DNA from: Chlorobiota bacterium
GTDB taxonomy: Bacteria > Bacteroidota > Ignavibacteria > OLB7
Direction: 5' to 3'
Length of the DNA stretch: 64,000 nucleotides
Assembly (NCBI GenBank): GCA_016700335.1
Contig: CP065014.1
Span: 1,897,001-1,961,000 of the forward strand
In this document: positions 44,980 to 56,273 of the stretch, in pieces
Layout of the letters: each line of letters starts with the position of its first letter
Numbering within the stretch: the stretch's first letter is position 1
Made by a program: the position numbers and the translations under genes
The notes under the pieces: generated by a model
What the model saw: only the letters and a program-made list of their open reading frames with translations
Told to the model about the DNA's origin: nothing
Database searches by the model: none

Positions 44980-45507
44980 TTATTTAAAATACATTTGTAA
45001 ACTTATTTCTGGTAATGGGAGAATTTGTGAAGTAGATGGGAAATATGTAATAGGTAAGGCAAAAGAAGTTGCAAATCTTTTGTTTAAAAACCATTCATAA
45101 CCAATCCCCAAACCAATTCTAAATGGATTTGCAATTCTATTACCTGGGTACCCTACTTCATCTGTTGTTGAATTAAAATATGCTAATCCTAAAGTTGCAT
45201 AATATCTACTATCCTTTTCTCTTATAAAAGAATATTGTCCTTCAGCTCCAAAATTGAAATGAGTCCAATCTCCTAAAGTTATTGCAAAAACACTTGCTCC
45301 AATAACAAATCCTTTTTCAGATACAAATCTTCCAGTTAATCCAGTTCCTGACGTTAAGCCAAGTCTAACACCTGCACCAAAGTAATTTCCTCTATAGTAA
45401 AAATCATCTGAAGAATCAGCCTTTGATACATTATTTAAATTTGTTTGTGATAGTAAAAAAGATTCAGAAGTCAATAGGATTATAATTGTTAGAATTACTT
45501 TATTCAT
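44980..45507 (-). CDS. putative outer-membrane beta-barrel protein
   Basis: 175 residues. A signal peptide (~1-21, ending LLSQ) is followed by alternating hydrophobic/polar strands rich in Gly and aromatic residues (GNYFGAGVRLGLTSGTGLTG, RYYATLGLAYFNS, FRIGLGIGYEWF) and a C-terminal strand ending in Phe-Lys (SLQMYFK), as in small outer-membrane barrels. No named family recognised. It lies 60 bases below a lipoprotein gene on the same strand, and they may be expressed together. Confidence 0.7.
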   Translation of the reverse strand: MNKVILTIIILLTSESFLLSQTNLNNVSKADSSDDFYYRGNYFGAGVRLGLTSGTGLTGRFVSEKGFVIGASVFAITLGDWTHFNFGAEGQYSFIREKDSRYYATLGLAYFNSTTDEVGYPGNRIANPFRIGLGIGYEWFLNKRFATSFALPITYFPSTSQILPLPEISLQMYFK

Positions 45508-45567
45508 TGTTTATTTATATTTAAATAGATTTAATGATTTTTAATTAGATTACTTGTATAAATTAAC

Positions 45568-46260
45568 TTATTTATTGTACATTTTAGAAATATCATTTCT
45601 TAGTGTTTCTCCAATTTTTTTCCCAACCTCTATCCCAGTCATATCAATTATCTTACTTAAATCTTCATCTTTCATTGAATTAAGTTTTACTGCATTCATT
45701 ACACTTGTTCCAGTTTTTACAACATTTGGAGCTACAATTGCTAACCAAGTATCTGAAATTGTAAAGCTATGAGTTTCATCATCTTCCCAAACAATTGCAC
45801 CTGTTGACCTATGAATTATCCTAGAATTCCCACATGCATTTGCCGACAAGCCATATTCATTTGATATAATTTGGTACTTTGTTAATTTTGTTTCAACAAT
45901 ATATTCAGGGTTTTCAGACATGTCTTTTACAGGCTTAATATTTAAATAATCTATCATTGCGAATTTCATACCTTGTGATATAAACATTGCAATCGAATCA
46001 GGATTAACCACTCTATTTAATTTTTTTTGTGCAAGTTCAGATGCAACTCCGCTTCCAACTGCTGATACAATTTCTACTATTACATTTTTTGATGGACTCG
46101 AAACAGAAGAGTAAGCTGACCCGCCTTCTTTTGCTGAAACTCTAAATATAACCGGAGCTCCAGCTATCTTATATTTTGATAAATTATTTGTATGGCTGCA
46201 AGAAGTTAATATAATAGTAGAGAATACAAATACAAACAAACCTAAAATTCTTTTTGACAT
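45568..46260 (-). CDS. lipoprotein of unknown function
   Basis: 230 residues. Lipoprotein signal with lipobox ILTSC (Cys about residue 21), then a mature part without a domain I recognise. Notable are VEIVSAVGSGVASELAQKKLNR (~64-85) and a C-terminal helix with KIGETLRNDISKMY. It lies upstream of the putative barrel gene (44980-45507) on the same strand, about 60 bases apart, so an envelope pair is possible. Codon use and base composition match the neighbours. Confidence 0.75.
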   Translation of the reverse strand: MSKRILGLFVFVFSTIILTSCSHTNNLSKYKIAGAPVIFRVSAKEGGSAYSSVSSPSKNVIVEIVSAVGSGVASELAQKKLNRVVNPDSIAMFISQGMKFAMIDYLNIKPVKDMSENPEYIVETKLTKYQIISNEYGLSANACGNSRIIHRSTGAIVWEDDETHSFTISDTWLAIVAPNVVKTGTSVMNAVKLNSMKDEDLSKIIDMTGIEVGKKIGETLRNDISKMYNK

Positions 46261-46354
46261 ATTTAATAATGAATGATTGTTTAGAATAGAAATTAATCAA
46301 GATAATTACAATAGTAATTTATTTTCTATTTTGGTTTAAAATTATTTTTAGAAA

Positions 46355-47359
46355 TTAAACCCAAATTTCTTTTTTTGATGACCTAGTCATTAATTCATAA
46401 ATTGCTTTTTTAGGGTCTTTATCTTTAAATAATATTTCATAAACTTGATTTGTGATTGGTAGTTCTACTTTATTTTTTTTAGCATACTTAAAAGCAGATT
46501 CTGTAGTTGCAATTCCTTCAGCTATCATATTCATTTCTTGAATAATCTGAGATAGTTTTTTACCTTTTCCTATTTGCTCTCCAACAAATCTATTTCTACT
46601 ATGTTTACTTGTGCAAGTTACAACTAAATCACCCATACCAGCTAAGCCACTAAAAGTATGAGCTTCTGCACCTAAACTTATTCCTAATCTTGTTATCTCA
46701 GCTAAACCACGGGTTATCAAAGCTGCTTTAGTATTATCACCATAGCCTACTCCATCAATTATACCAGCACAAACTGCAATAACATTTTTTAATGCTCCAC
46801 CTAATTCAACTCCAATCAAATCATGACTTTCATAAACCCTTAGGTTTTCATTTGAAAATAATCTTACAATTTTTTTTGCAATATCTTCATTCAAACTTGC
46901 AGAAACTAGAGTTGTAGGAATTCCTCGACTCATTTCTTCAGCGTGACTAGGACCTGATAAACAAATAAAATTATTAATATCTATCTGATGAGTTTGTACA
47001 AAAATTTCAGATATTCTTAAAAGTGATTCAACTTCAATTCCTTTAGAAGCACTTATCAAAATCTTATTTTTAAACAAATCATCTGGAACATTTGAAAGTG
47101 TTGATCTTATAAATTGAGTAGGAATTGCACAAAGAATTATTTTACAATTTAAGGCATAAATCAAATTACCAGTAACATTTAGTTTTTCTGGGAACTTAAC
47201 TCCAGGTAAATATTTTTTATTTTCCCTATCATCATTCATTAATTCAATCTGATCTTTACTTCTTGACCAAAGGAATGTATCAATATCTTTATTAGCCAAA
47301 TGAATTGCTAAAGCTGTTCCCCAACTACCATTTCCTATAACACCAACTGTTGTTTTCAA
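46355..47359 (-). CDS. gpsA: glycerol-3-phosphate dehydrogenase [NAD(P)+]
   Basis: 334 residues. Reduces dihydroxyacetone phosphate to sn-glycerol 3-phosphate for phospholipids. NAD-binding motif VIGNGSWGTALAIHLA at 6-21; CLSGPSHAEEMSRGIPT; catalytic Lys in GGALKNVIAVCAGIIDG; and GLAGMGDLVVTCTSKHSRN. Typical length. It follows gyrB on the minus strand, separated from it by the terminator at 47391-47409, so it probably has its own promoter. Identification is secure. Confidence 0.97.
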   Translation of the reverse strand: MKTTVGVIGNGSWGTALAIHLANKDIDTFLWSRSKDQIELMNDDRENKKYLPGVKFPEKLNVTGNLIYALNCKIILCAIPTQFIRSTLSNVPDDLFKNKILISASKGIEVESLLRISEIFVQTHQIDINNFICLSGPSHAEEMSRGIPTTLVSASLNEDIAKKIVRLFSNENLRVYESHDLIGVELGGALKNVIAVCAGIIDGVGYGDNTKAALITRGLAEITRLGISLGAEAHTFSGLAGMGDLVVTCTSKHSRNRFVGEQIGKGKKLSQIIQEMNMIAEGIATTESAFKYAKKNKVELPITNQVYEILFKDKDPKKAIYELMTRSSKKEIWV

Positions 47360-47383
47360 ACTAAATTTAAAATTAATAATAAT

Positions 47384-47409
47384 AAAAAAAGGTAGACAAA
47401 TAGTCTACC
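47384..47409 (-). terminator. Rho-independent terminator of gyrB
   Basis: On the minus strand GGTAGAC-TATTT-GTCTACC followed by seven T residues. Arms at 47391-47397 and 47403-47409, 36 bases below the gyrB stop. Confidence 0.9.
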
Positions 47410-47444
47410 CAATTTAATAAAAAAATTAGATATTAATTGACTTA

Positions 47445-49457
<2,013 letters not shown>

Positions 49458-49501
49458 TTAAATATTTTATTTAGTTTTTTAAATTCAATCAAAAAAAATT
49501 T

Positions 49502-49780
49502 CTATCTAACAATAATTTCTAAAATAACTTCACTACCAAAATGAATGTTAACTTTTTTTCTAATTTCTTCACTTCTTATTATAATTTCTGTTCTCCAAGT
49601 TGAATTCTGAGTTTTTAAAAACATTTTCCCATTTTCAATTTTTTCAACCTCTGTATTCTTAGCTAAAATTTCCCCAACTATTTCTTTCCAATAAAGTGGA
49701 ACAGATTCTTGAGCAACTTTTTGTTCCAAGTTATTTTTTCTTAACCATTCTTTTATAGCTGATCCAATTGATTCAGTCAT
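49502..49780 (-). CDS. DUF721 (DciA-like) protein
   Basis: 92 residues. The single DUF721 domain shows AIKEWLRKNNLEQKV, WKEIVG, FLKTQNSTWRTEIII. DciA proteins load the replicative helicase in bacteria that lack DnaC; the N-terminal nucleic-acid-binding KH-like half is present. The position between recF and gyrB is the usual one in Bacteroidota and other phyla. Typical short length for this group. It overlaps neither neighbour but shares the likely transcript. Confidence 0.88.
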   Translation of the reverse strand: MTESIGSAIKEWLRKNNLEQKVAQESVPLYWKEIVGEILAKNTEVEKIENGKMFLKTQNSTWRTEIIIRSEEIRKKVNIHFGSEVILEIIVR

Positions 49781-49820
49781 ACATTTAAATTGTTCTATTT
49801 ATTTAAATATTTTATAATCT

Positions 49821-50954
49821 TCAAACAAACTCATTCAAACTAACCTCTCCATTTTTTACATTTATTATCCCTGATTCTATGTTACTATAAAATGGAATAT
49901 TTTTAATTGAAACAGTTGTAATAAATATTTGTGCTAATGAATGAGTTGCATGAAAAACCTTTTCAGAGCGTTCCTCATCTAATTCACTAAAAATATCATC
50001 TAACAATATAATAGGTGTTTCCCCAAGTTTGCTCGATAAGAATCTAAATTCAGCAATTTTCATAGCAGTAATTAAAGTTTTATGTTGACCTTGACTAGCT
50101 GAAAGACGAGCTTCTAAGCCATTAATCTTGATCTTCAATTCATCTCTATGAGCTCCAAACAATGTTGCTCCCCTTCTTAATTCTTCTTTTTTAATCTGTT
50201 TACTTTTTAACCATAATGCATCACGATAATCATCGATTAATGGTAAAGGTTTGTGAACTGAATTAGGGGAATATTTTAATTCTACAATATCATTATTATT
50301 TGATAATTCTAAAACTGTTTTGGTAAAAACAATCTCGAATTCAGCTATAAATAATGCTCTTTCAAACATTAACTTTGCAGATAAATTTATTAGCATCTCG
50401 TCGAATGGTTCTAACAAAATATCTGGTATAGTTTTGTTATTTTTAACTGAATCAATTAAAAGAGCATTCCTATGTTTTAATACTCTTCTATAATCAATTA
50501 GTGTATCTAAGTAACTTCTTTTAGCTTGTGATATAACAATATCTATAAATCTTCTTCTTTCAGATGGTGCTCCATTAGTGATTATCTTTAAATCTGGAGA
50601 TAAAACAATTGTTGGAGCAACACCTATAATTGATGCAGCTGAGCTAACTTTTTCACCATCCAACCAAATTGTTTTCCCCTGGGCTGTATCATATAAAACT
50701 TCAATTTTTCTTTTAACTCCTAAGTCAGTTTGAAACTCTAATATAGCTTCAATTTTTTTTTCACCACTTCTAATAATATTCTGTTCATATGGATCTGCAA
50801 ACGATCTGGTGAGTGTACACAATGTAATGGCTTCCAAAATTGAAGTCTTACCTTCTCCATTTAATCCAGTAAAAATATTTACATTATCTACAGGAAAAAC
50901 TTGTGAAGTATAATGATTTCGAATGTTTGAAAATGCTAAACGAGTAACTCTCAT
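49821..50954 (-). CDS. recF: DNA replication and repair protein RecF
   Basis: 377 residues. Walker A GLNGEGKTSILEAI (~30-43), LSPDLKIITNGAPSERRRFIDIVI, GAHRDELKI, LSASQGQHKTL signature and Walker B PIILLDDIFSELDEERS. RecF binds gapped DNA and helps load RecA with RecO and RecR. Length slightly long but normal. Lies between dnaN and the DUF721 gene on one strand, 111 bases below dnaN. Confidence 0.96.
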   Translation of the reverse strand: MRVTRLAFSNIRNHYTSQVFPVDNVNIFTGLNGEGKTSILEAITLCTLTRSFADPYEQNIIRSGEKKIEAILEFQTDLGVKRKIEVLYDTAQGKTIWLDGEKVSSAASIIGVAPTIVLSPDLKIITNGAPSERRRFIDIVISQAKRSYLDTLIDYRRVLKHRNALLIDSVKNNKTIPDILLEPFDEMLINLSAKLMFERALFIAEFEIVFTKTVLELSNNNDIVELKYSPNSVHKPLPLIDDYRDALWLKSKQIKKEELRRGATLFGAHRDELKIKINGLEARLSASQGQHKTLITAMKIAEFRFLSSKLGETPIILLDDIFSELDEERSEKVFHATHSLAQIFITTVSIKNIPFYSNIESGIINVKNGEVSLNEFV

Positions 50955-51065
50955 TTAATAAATTTTGAATCAGATAGATAAATGAAAATTAAATTTAAAA
51001 TGGAATTTTAACAACAATAATTACTAATTATATAAATTAAATAAAAAATATTAACAATTATTTCT

Positions 51066-52178
51066 TTAGTTATTTAATCTTATAGGCATTAATAACATTA
51101 GTATATCTTGACCATTTTGTTCAGTTGGAGCTATTAAAGCAGGACGCAAAGGAGTAGTAAAAGTAAATTCAACATTATTTACATTAACTCTGTCTAATGC
51201 ATCTTTTACATATTGTGAATTAAAACCAATTTCAATTAACTCATTTGAATAATCACATGTTAATGATTCATTTGCTTCACCACCAGTATCAGAGTCTTCT
51301 GCTTTTATGTAAAGGATATTGCTATCAGCTTTAAATCTAACTTGCTTAGTTTGTTGATGAGAATAAATACTAACTCTACGAATTGTTGAAAGTATAGAGT
51401 CTCGGTTTATCAGCAATTTCTTGTCTCCATCTGGAGGAATAACACTTGAATAATCAGGATATGTTTCGTCAATTAACCTTGCAATAACAGTTGTTATTCC
51501 ATCTGAAAATTTAACATGAGTAGAATTTGCATCGATAACTACATTATCAGAAATAAAAGATTTGTTTACAATATTCAATGCTTTTGGAGGAATTATAATA
51601 TCAGGTGCATTTGAACCTGTTTGAACTTCTTTATCTATAATTCTAACTAATCTGAAACCATCTGTTGCTACTGCACAAATGGAATCCCCCTTAAACTGGA
51701 AAAGGACACCAGTCATTGCTGGTCGGAAATCATCAGTTGAACAAGCAAAGGTTGTTTTATCAATAATACTACTTAACTTTTGCATAGGAAACTCTACATT
51801 AACATTAGAAACAAATTCTGTTTGTCTTGGAAATTCATCTGAATTTAATCCAGACAATTTATAACTTCCATTTTCAGTTTTGATATTAATTCTATAATTA
51901 GAGTTATCAACAGAAATTTCAACTTCTCCCAAATCTAATGCTCTAACTGTATCTATAAACTTTTTTCCAGGAAAAAGTGCAGACCCATCTTCAATTCCTG
52001 AAACATCGATTTTAGTTATTGTTGTAATCTCCAAATCAGTTGCAGTTAAACTTAAAGAATTACCAAATAATTCCATTTTTATGTTCTCTAAAATTGTAAT
52101 TGGAGATCGTTGTGGAATTGCATTAGAAATACGCCCTAATGCACTCTGTAGGTCTTTTATTGATATAGAAAATTTCAT
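51066..52178 (-). CDS. dnaN: DNA polymerase III sliding clamp (beta subunit)
   Basis: 370 residues, three clamp domains. Blocks: TILENIKMELFGNSLSLTATDLEI (start of domain 1), TTFACSTDDFRPAMTGVLF, VATDGFRLV, PDYSSVIPPD and the C-terminal LMPIRLNN. It confers processivity by ringing DNA. First gene of the dnaN-recF-DUF721-gyrB run. dnaA is not upstream; a divergent glycosidase gene is. Promoter box at 52225-52232. Confidence 0.97.
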   Translation of the reverse strand: MKFSISIKDLQSALGRISNAIPQRSPITILENIKMELFGNSLSLTATDLEITTITKIDVSGIEDGSALFPGKKFIDTVRALDLGEVEISVDNSNYRINIKTENGSYKLSGLNSDEFPRQTEFVSNVNVEFPMQKLSSIIDKTTFACSTDDFRPAMTGVLFQFKGDSICAVATDGFRLVRIIDKEVQTGSNAPDIIIPPKALNIVNKSFISDNVVIDANSTHVKFSDGITTVIARLIDETYPDYSSVIPPDGDKKLLINRDSILSTIRRVSIYSHQQTKQVRFKADSNILYIKAEDSDTGGEANESLTCDYSNELIEIGFNSQYVKDALDRVNVNNVEFTFTTPLRPALIAPTEQNGQDILMLLMPIRLNN

Positions 52179-52224
52179 TATTTATATTGAATTTATTATT
52201 TTATCAAAAATTTAAAGAAGTTTG

Positions 52225-52232
52225 CAAAGATA
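52225..52232 (-). promoter_or_regulatory. -7 box (TATCTTTG) of dnaN
   Basis: Minus-strand TATCTTTGCA, 46 bases before the dnaN start, the same ten bases as before rsmG and lptD. -33 element not clear. Confidence 0.55.
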
Positions 52233-52376
52233 CGTAAATTGAAGTAATTATTCTTTTTTTAATTGTTTGATTTTAGTTAATTTAAAATTAATTCATTATT
52301 AATGAGTTAATTTCTTAATTCAATCAATTTTTGAACACTAAATTAATTTCTCAAAAACTATATTTTTAATAAAATT

Positions 52377-53411
52377 TTGATTAAACTATTTTATATAACA
52401 ACAATATTTATGTTGGTTTCTTGTAGTTTTCAGAAAGATTCCGAAGTTAGTAATTACCCAATTGTTAGAATTCAAGATTCAAATTTTTTTAATGGAATAA
52501 GTTATGTTGCTCCTGTTGTCAGTTTGAACCAAAATTCATTAATTGATGCAGTTAATATAAATTCAAACTCAGTTTGTTTTATGCCTTTTGCTTATACTAA
52601 AGATAATTCTCCTAACCTCAAAAATAACTCATTTTGGCAATGGTATGGTGAAAAACCAGAAGGTATTATTAATTGTATTGATATTGCTCAGAAAATGAAT
52701 ATGAAAATAATGATAAAACCTCAAATATGGATTGGGAATGGCTCATTTACAGGCGAATTTAAATTGATGGATGATAATGATTGGTCATTATTTGAAAAAA
52801 ATTATTTAGATTATATTCTTATATACGCTAAAATATGTAATGATAAAAAAGTAGATATTTTATGTATTGGAACTGAATTAAAATGTTTTGTAAATAATAG
52901 AGTTGAATTTTGGAATAGTTTAATTGATTCTGTTAGAAAAATTTATTCTGGTAAATTAATTTATGCAGCAAATTGGGATGAATCTTTAAAAGTACCATTT
53001 TGGAATAAACTAGATTTTATTGGTATTGATGCTTATTATCCATTATCGAAATCTAAAACTCCTGAAGTAAATGAACTTATGAATAACTGGGTTCAATATG
53101 AAACCAAAATAGATTCACTTTCAACAAAATTCAACAAGAAAATTATATTTACCGAATATGGTTATAGAAGTATGGATAATAATTGTGATAAACCTTGGCA
53201 AATTGAACAAAGTCCGAATGCAAATAATTTCGCTCAAGAAAATGCTTATTTAGCAATTTATAAAACTTTTTGGAAAAAAAAATACTTTGCTGGAGGTTTT
53301 ATTTGGAAATGGTATGATAATTTAGAACAAAGTGATTTAGATATTAAAACTGATTTTACCCCTCAAAATAAATCTGTAATAAATACAATTAAATCATTCT
53401 ACAAAAATTAA
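52377..53411 (+). CDS. GH113-like glycosidase lipoprotein
   Basis: 344 residues from TTG 52377, the only sensible start before the signal. Lipoprotein signal IKLFYITTIFMLVSC puts the lipidated Cys near residue 16. The mature part is a TIM-barrel glycosidase resembling GH113 beta-mannanase-like proteins: IMIKPQIWIG, ILCIGTELK (acid/base Glu), IYAANWDES, FIGIDAYYPLS and IIFTEYGYRS (nucleophile Glu), ending in GGFIWKWY. Likely acts on surface or environmental glycans; substrate not determined. Divergent from dnaN, and 70 bases before lptD. Confidence 0.82.
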   Translation: MIKLFYITTIFMLVSCSFQKDSEVSNYPIVRIQDSNFFNGISYVAPVVSLNQNSLIDAVNINSNSVCFMPFAYTKDNSPNLKNNSFWQWYGEKPEGIINCIDIAQKMNMKIMIKPQIWIGNGSFTGEFKLMDDNDWSLFEKNYLDYILIYAKICNDKKVDILCIGTELKCFVNNRVEFWNSLIDSVRKIYSGKLIYAANWDESLKVPFWNKLDFIGIDAYYPLSKSKTPEVNELMNNWVQYETKIDSLSTKFNKKIIFTEYGYRSMDNNCDKPWQIEQSPNANNFAQENAYLAIYKTFWKKKYFAGGFIWKWYDNLEQSDLDIKTDFTPQNKSVINTIKSFYKN

Positions 53412-53475
53412 ATTAGTTTTTTTTACAATTTATTTTTCATTTCTAAACAATATAAATATATAAAGATTACCCAAC

Positions 53476-53483
53476 TATCTTTG
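53476..53483 (+). promoter_or_regulatory. -7 box (TATCTTTG) of lptD
   Basis: TATCTTTGCA directly before the lptD frame. Since a TTG at 53481-53483 is part of this box, it cannot be the translation start; the TTG at 53502 remains. Confidence 0.55.
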
Positions 53484-53501
53484 CAGAATAACTTAAATAA
53501 T

Positions 53502-56144
53502 TTGATCATACAAGTTCCGAAAATAATATTATTTACTTTTTCATTTAGCATCATTCTAATTTTAAATCTAACTGTTTCAGATTGTCAAATTATAGATACT
53601 ACATTGAAAGTTGTAAATACAATGAAGCTGAATAATTCTAATTCACAACAAGATACATCAATAACTCATTCTGCAAAAGATAGTACTATATTTGATATTG
53701 CAGAAAAGAAAATGTATCTGTATGGATCTGCTGTGTTTACACGTGGGAAGCAAGTTCTAACTGCAGAATTCATAACTATTGACTTTGGGAACTCAGAGTT
53801 ATTCGCTGAAGCAAAATTAGATTCCTCAACTAATGAATATATTGGTGTTCCTGTTTTTAAAGATGAATCAAATGAATTTTCATCTATAAAACTTAGCTAT
53901 AATTTTAAAACTAAAAAAGGAACTTTAGCATCTGCTGAAACTAAATTTGGTGATGGGTTTTATTATGGAGATAAAATTAAAAAAGTGTCTGATGACACTT
54001 ATTTTGTAAAGAATGCAACATATACAACTTGCGATGCAAAACATCCTCATTATTACTTTTATGCACCTAAAATGAAAGTAATTGCTAATGATAAAGTATT
54101 TGCTAACAATTTAGTTTTATTTGTTGCTGATGTCCCAATTTTCGCATTACCTTTTGGTGTTTACTTCCCTAAAACCGGTGGTAAACAATCTGGGATTCTC
54201 ATACCTACCCCACTATTAGGAGGTTCAAGTAAAGGTGTTGGGCTAGAAAAATTGGGATTTTTTTGGGCGGGAAATGATTATTTCGATGATTTAGTTACAG
54301 CAAATATTTATAGTATTGGAGGATATAATATCACAAATTATTTACGGTTCAGGAACAAAAACTGGAAGTTAGATAGATCCGATTTGACATTAACAACGGG
54401 CAGATCTAGATATAGTTTAGATGAATCATTTGTAAATAACTTCATTGGTAATTATCAGCATGAACAAAGGTTTGGAAGATATACTAGGATTGGAGGGAAC
54501 CTTCAATATTCAACTTCTGGAGCTTCAAGAAACACTGCATCAGGAACAAATAGATTAGAAGATGTAAACTCCATAACTCAGCAAGAAATATTATCTGATT
54601 TTTCTTTTTCAACATCAGGAAAAAACTGGGCACTTTCAGCTTCATATAGTAATCGATTAAATGATTTTAATTCTACAATTGATGAATCATTCCCTAAATT
54701 AAATCTAAATTTATACAACCAAATTTTTTTAAATTTAAATCAGAGCTCTTTTATTAATTATAAAACAAATGAAATTACAAAAAGGCTTCCCTATTTAAGT
54801 ATTTCATTACCAACATGGAGACCTTTTGAAAATTCATCAAATGATAATGGCTTTTTAAGCAACCTATCAATGTCAATAAGTACTGGATATATAAATGAAT
54901 ATATTAGATCAGGATTTGATTCAATAAAAAAATCTTTTAATATAGATGATTCCAGAAAAGCTGTAACCATTAACCCTTCAATTTCTTTCACTCCAAAAAT
55001 TGGTTATTTTACAATAGAGCCAAGTTTCAGATATTCAAGTAGTATATTTTTTAGAAAAACTAAAAAAGAATTTTTTATATCAGATTCTACTATTCGAACA
55101 TCTCAATATGATTCAGCATTTCATTACACTCAAAGTTATAGTGGTAGCATAACAATATCAACTAAAAGATATGGAATTATTCAACCTAGAATTTTTGGAA
55201 TAAATGCTATTAGGCATACTTACATTCCAAGAATTACTATTTCTTATCAGCCAGATTTTCCACAATATTTTGATTCCCTGTATAATCCAATTTCAAATAG
55301 ATTTGATTTATATTCAAAATTTGAAACTGATAATTATTTAGGTAACAGTATTTCAAAAGGACAATCGGCGTTGATTACATATAGTTTAAATAATATCTTA
55401 GATGCTAAAATTTCTCAAGGAGATACATTAGATGATTATAGAAGACAACTAATGAGTTTGAATATTAATGGAAGTTATAATCCATTAAGTTACGATGGGT
55501 TAAAATGGGGAGATATTTTTATTGATGCCTCAACTGACTTAGGAATTATAGGAAGTTTAAGTGGTAATACAAGCTTGTCATTTTATGAAAAAGATTCTTT
55601 AGGAAAAAAGATTCCTAGTCTTTTGTTTGATTCAGGTAAATTTCCATTTATAACTGAAAGATCTAGCTTAACTTTTAGTACAAGTTTTGGTAGTAATGGA
55701 TTAAATGATTTAAGTCAAAAGAAAATTTCAGATTCTTTAAAACCAACTAGAAGCAGAACAAGTTATAAAGATACCCACTTTGATATTGATGAATTTACAG
55801 GTGAAATTGTAAATGGTAATCATGATTTTTCAATACCTTGGAGAATAGGATTTACAGGTAGTTATAGCCTTAGCAGATATCTAAATTCAACAGAAAATAT
55901 ATTTTCAATCTTTACAGATTTTTCTTTAACATTAACACCAACATTACGTTTATCTGCAAACGGTAGTTACGATTTCAGGCAAGGTGAGTTTTTAATTCCA
56001 AACATTAACATTACTAAAGATTTGCACTGTTGGGAAATGCAATTGAATTATATACCTACTGGATTTTTATCGGGTATTTATTTTAAAATTGGACTAAAAG
56101 CACCTTCTTTAAAGGATATAAAATATGAGTATCGAGGGTATTAA
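53502..56144 (+). CDS. lptD: LPS-assembly protein LptD (OstA-like)
   Basis: 880 residues from TTG 53502. A signal peptide (IILFTFSFSIILILNL) precedes the OstA/LptA-like N-terminal domain: KKMYLYGSAVFTRGKQVLTAEFITIDF, LSYNFKTKKGTLASAETKFGDGFYYGDKI, then YTTCDAKHPHYYFYAPKMKVI. The LptD barrel starts at PIFALPFGVYFPKTGGKQSGILIPTPLLG and continues with many Tyr/Asn/Ser-rich strands to the end (ISYQPDF, LSANGSYDFRQGEF). LptD inserts LPS into the outer leaflet with LptE. The LptD cysteines of enterobacteria are not recognisable. The start codon is inferred from the promoter. Confidence 0.9.
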   Translation: MIIQVPKIILFTFSFSIILILNLTVSDCQIIDTTLKVVNTMKLNNSNSQQDTSITHSAKDSTIFDIAEKKMYLYGSAVFTRGKQVLTAEFITIDFGNSELFAEAKLDSSTNEYIGVPVFKDESNEFSSIKLSYNFKTKKGTLASAETKFGDGFYYGDKIKKVSDDTYFVKNATYTTCDAKHPHYYFYAPKMKVIANDKVFANNLVLFVADVPIFALPFGVYFPKTGGKQSGILIPTPLLGGSSKGVGLEKLGFFWAGNDYFDDLVTANIYSIGGYNITNYLRFRNKNWKLDRSDLTLTTGRSRYSLDESFVNNFIGNYQHEQRFGRYTRIGGNLQYSTSGASRNTASGTNRLEDVNSITQQEILSDFSFSTSGKNWALSASYSNRLNDFNSTIDESFPKLNLNLYNQIFLNLNQSSFINYKTNEITKRLPYLSISLPTWRPFENSSNDNGFLSNLSMSISTGYINEYIRSGFDSIKKSFNIDDSRKAVTINPSISFTPKIGYFTIEPSFRYSSSIFFRKTKKEFFISDSTIRTSQYDSAFHYTQSYSGSITISTKRYGIIQPRIFGINAIRHTYIPRITISYQPDFPQYFDSLYNPISNRFDLYSKFETDNYLGNSISKGQSALITYSLNNILDAKISQGDTLDDYRRQLMSLNINGSYNPLSYDGLKWGDIFIDASTDLGIIGSLSGNTSLSFYEKDSLGKKIPSLLFDSGKFPFITERSSLTFSTSFGSNGLNDLSQKKISDSLKPTRSRTSYKDTHFDIDEFTGEIVNGNHDFSIPWRIGFTGSYSLSRYLNSTENIFSIFTDFSLTLTPTLRLSANGSYDFRQGEFLIPNINITKDLHCWEMQLNYIPTGFLSGIYFKIGLKAPSLKDIKYEYRGY

Positions 56145-56182
56145 AGTTGAATATTAAGATTTGAAATTTCATTGCATTAAAT

Positions 56183-56222
56183 AAAAAGCATTATTGACAT
56201 TTAATGTTCAATAATGCTTTTT
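56183..56222. terminator. terminator between lptD and the APC permease gene
   Basis: Arms 56183-56197 and 56208-56222 (AAAAAGCATTATTGA with TCAATAATGCTTTTT). A/T runs on both sides, so it can act in both directions. Confidence 0.85.
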
Positions 56223-56273
56223 AATATTAGAACTTTATCTTAATTAACTGATATTTAAATTTTAGAATATCAA

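Noticed and set aside
52179..52376. Replication origin in the dnaN-glycosidase spacer
   Set aside because: No cluster of TTATCCACA-like boxes and no dnaA; AT-richness is general in this window.
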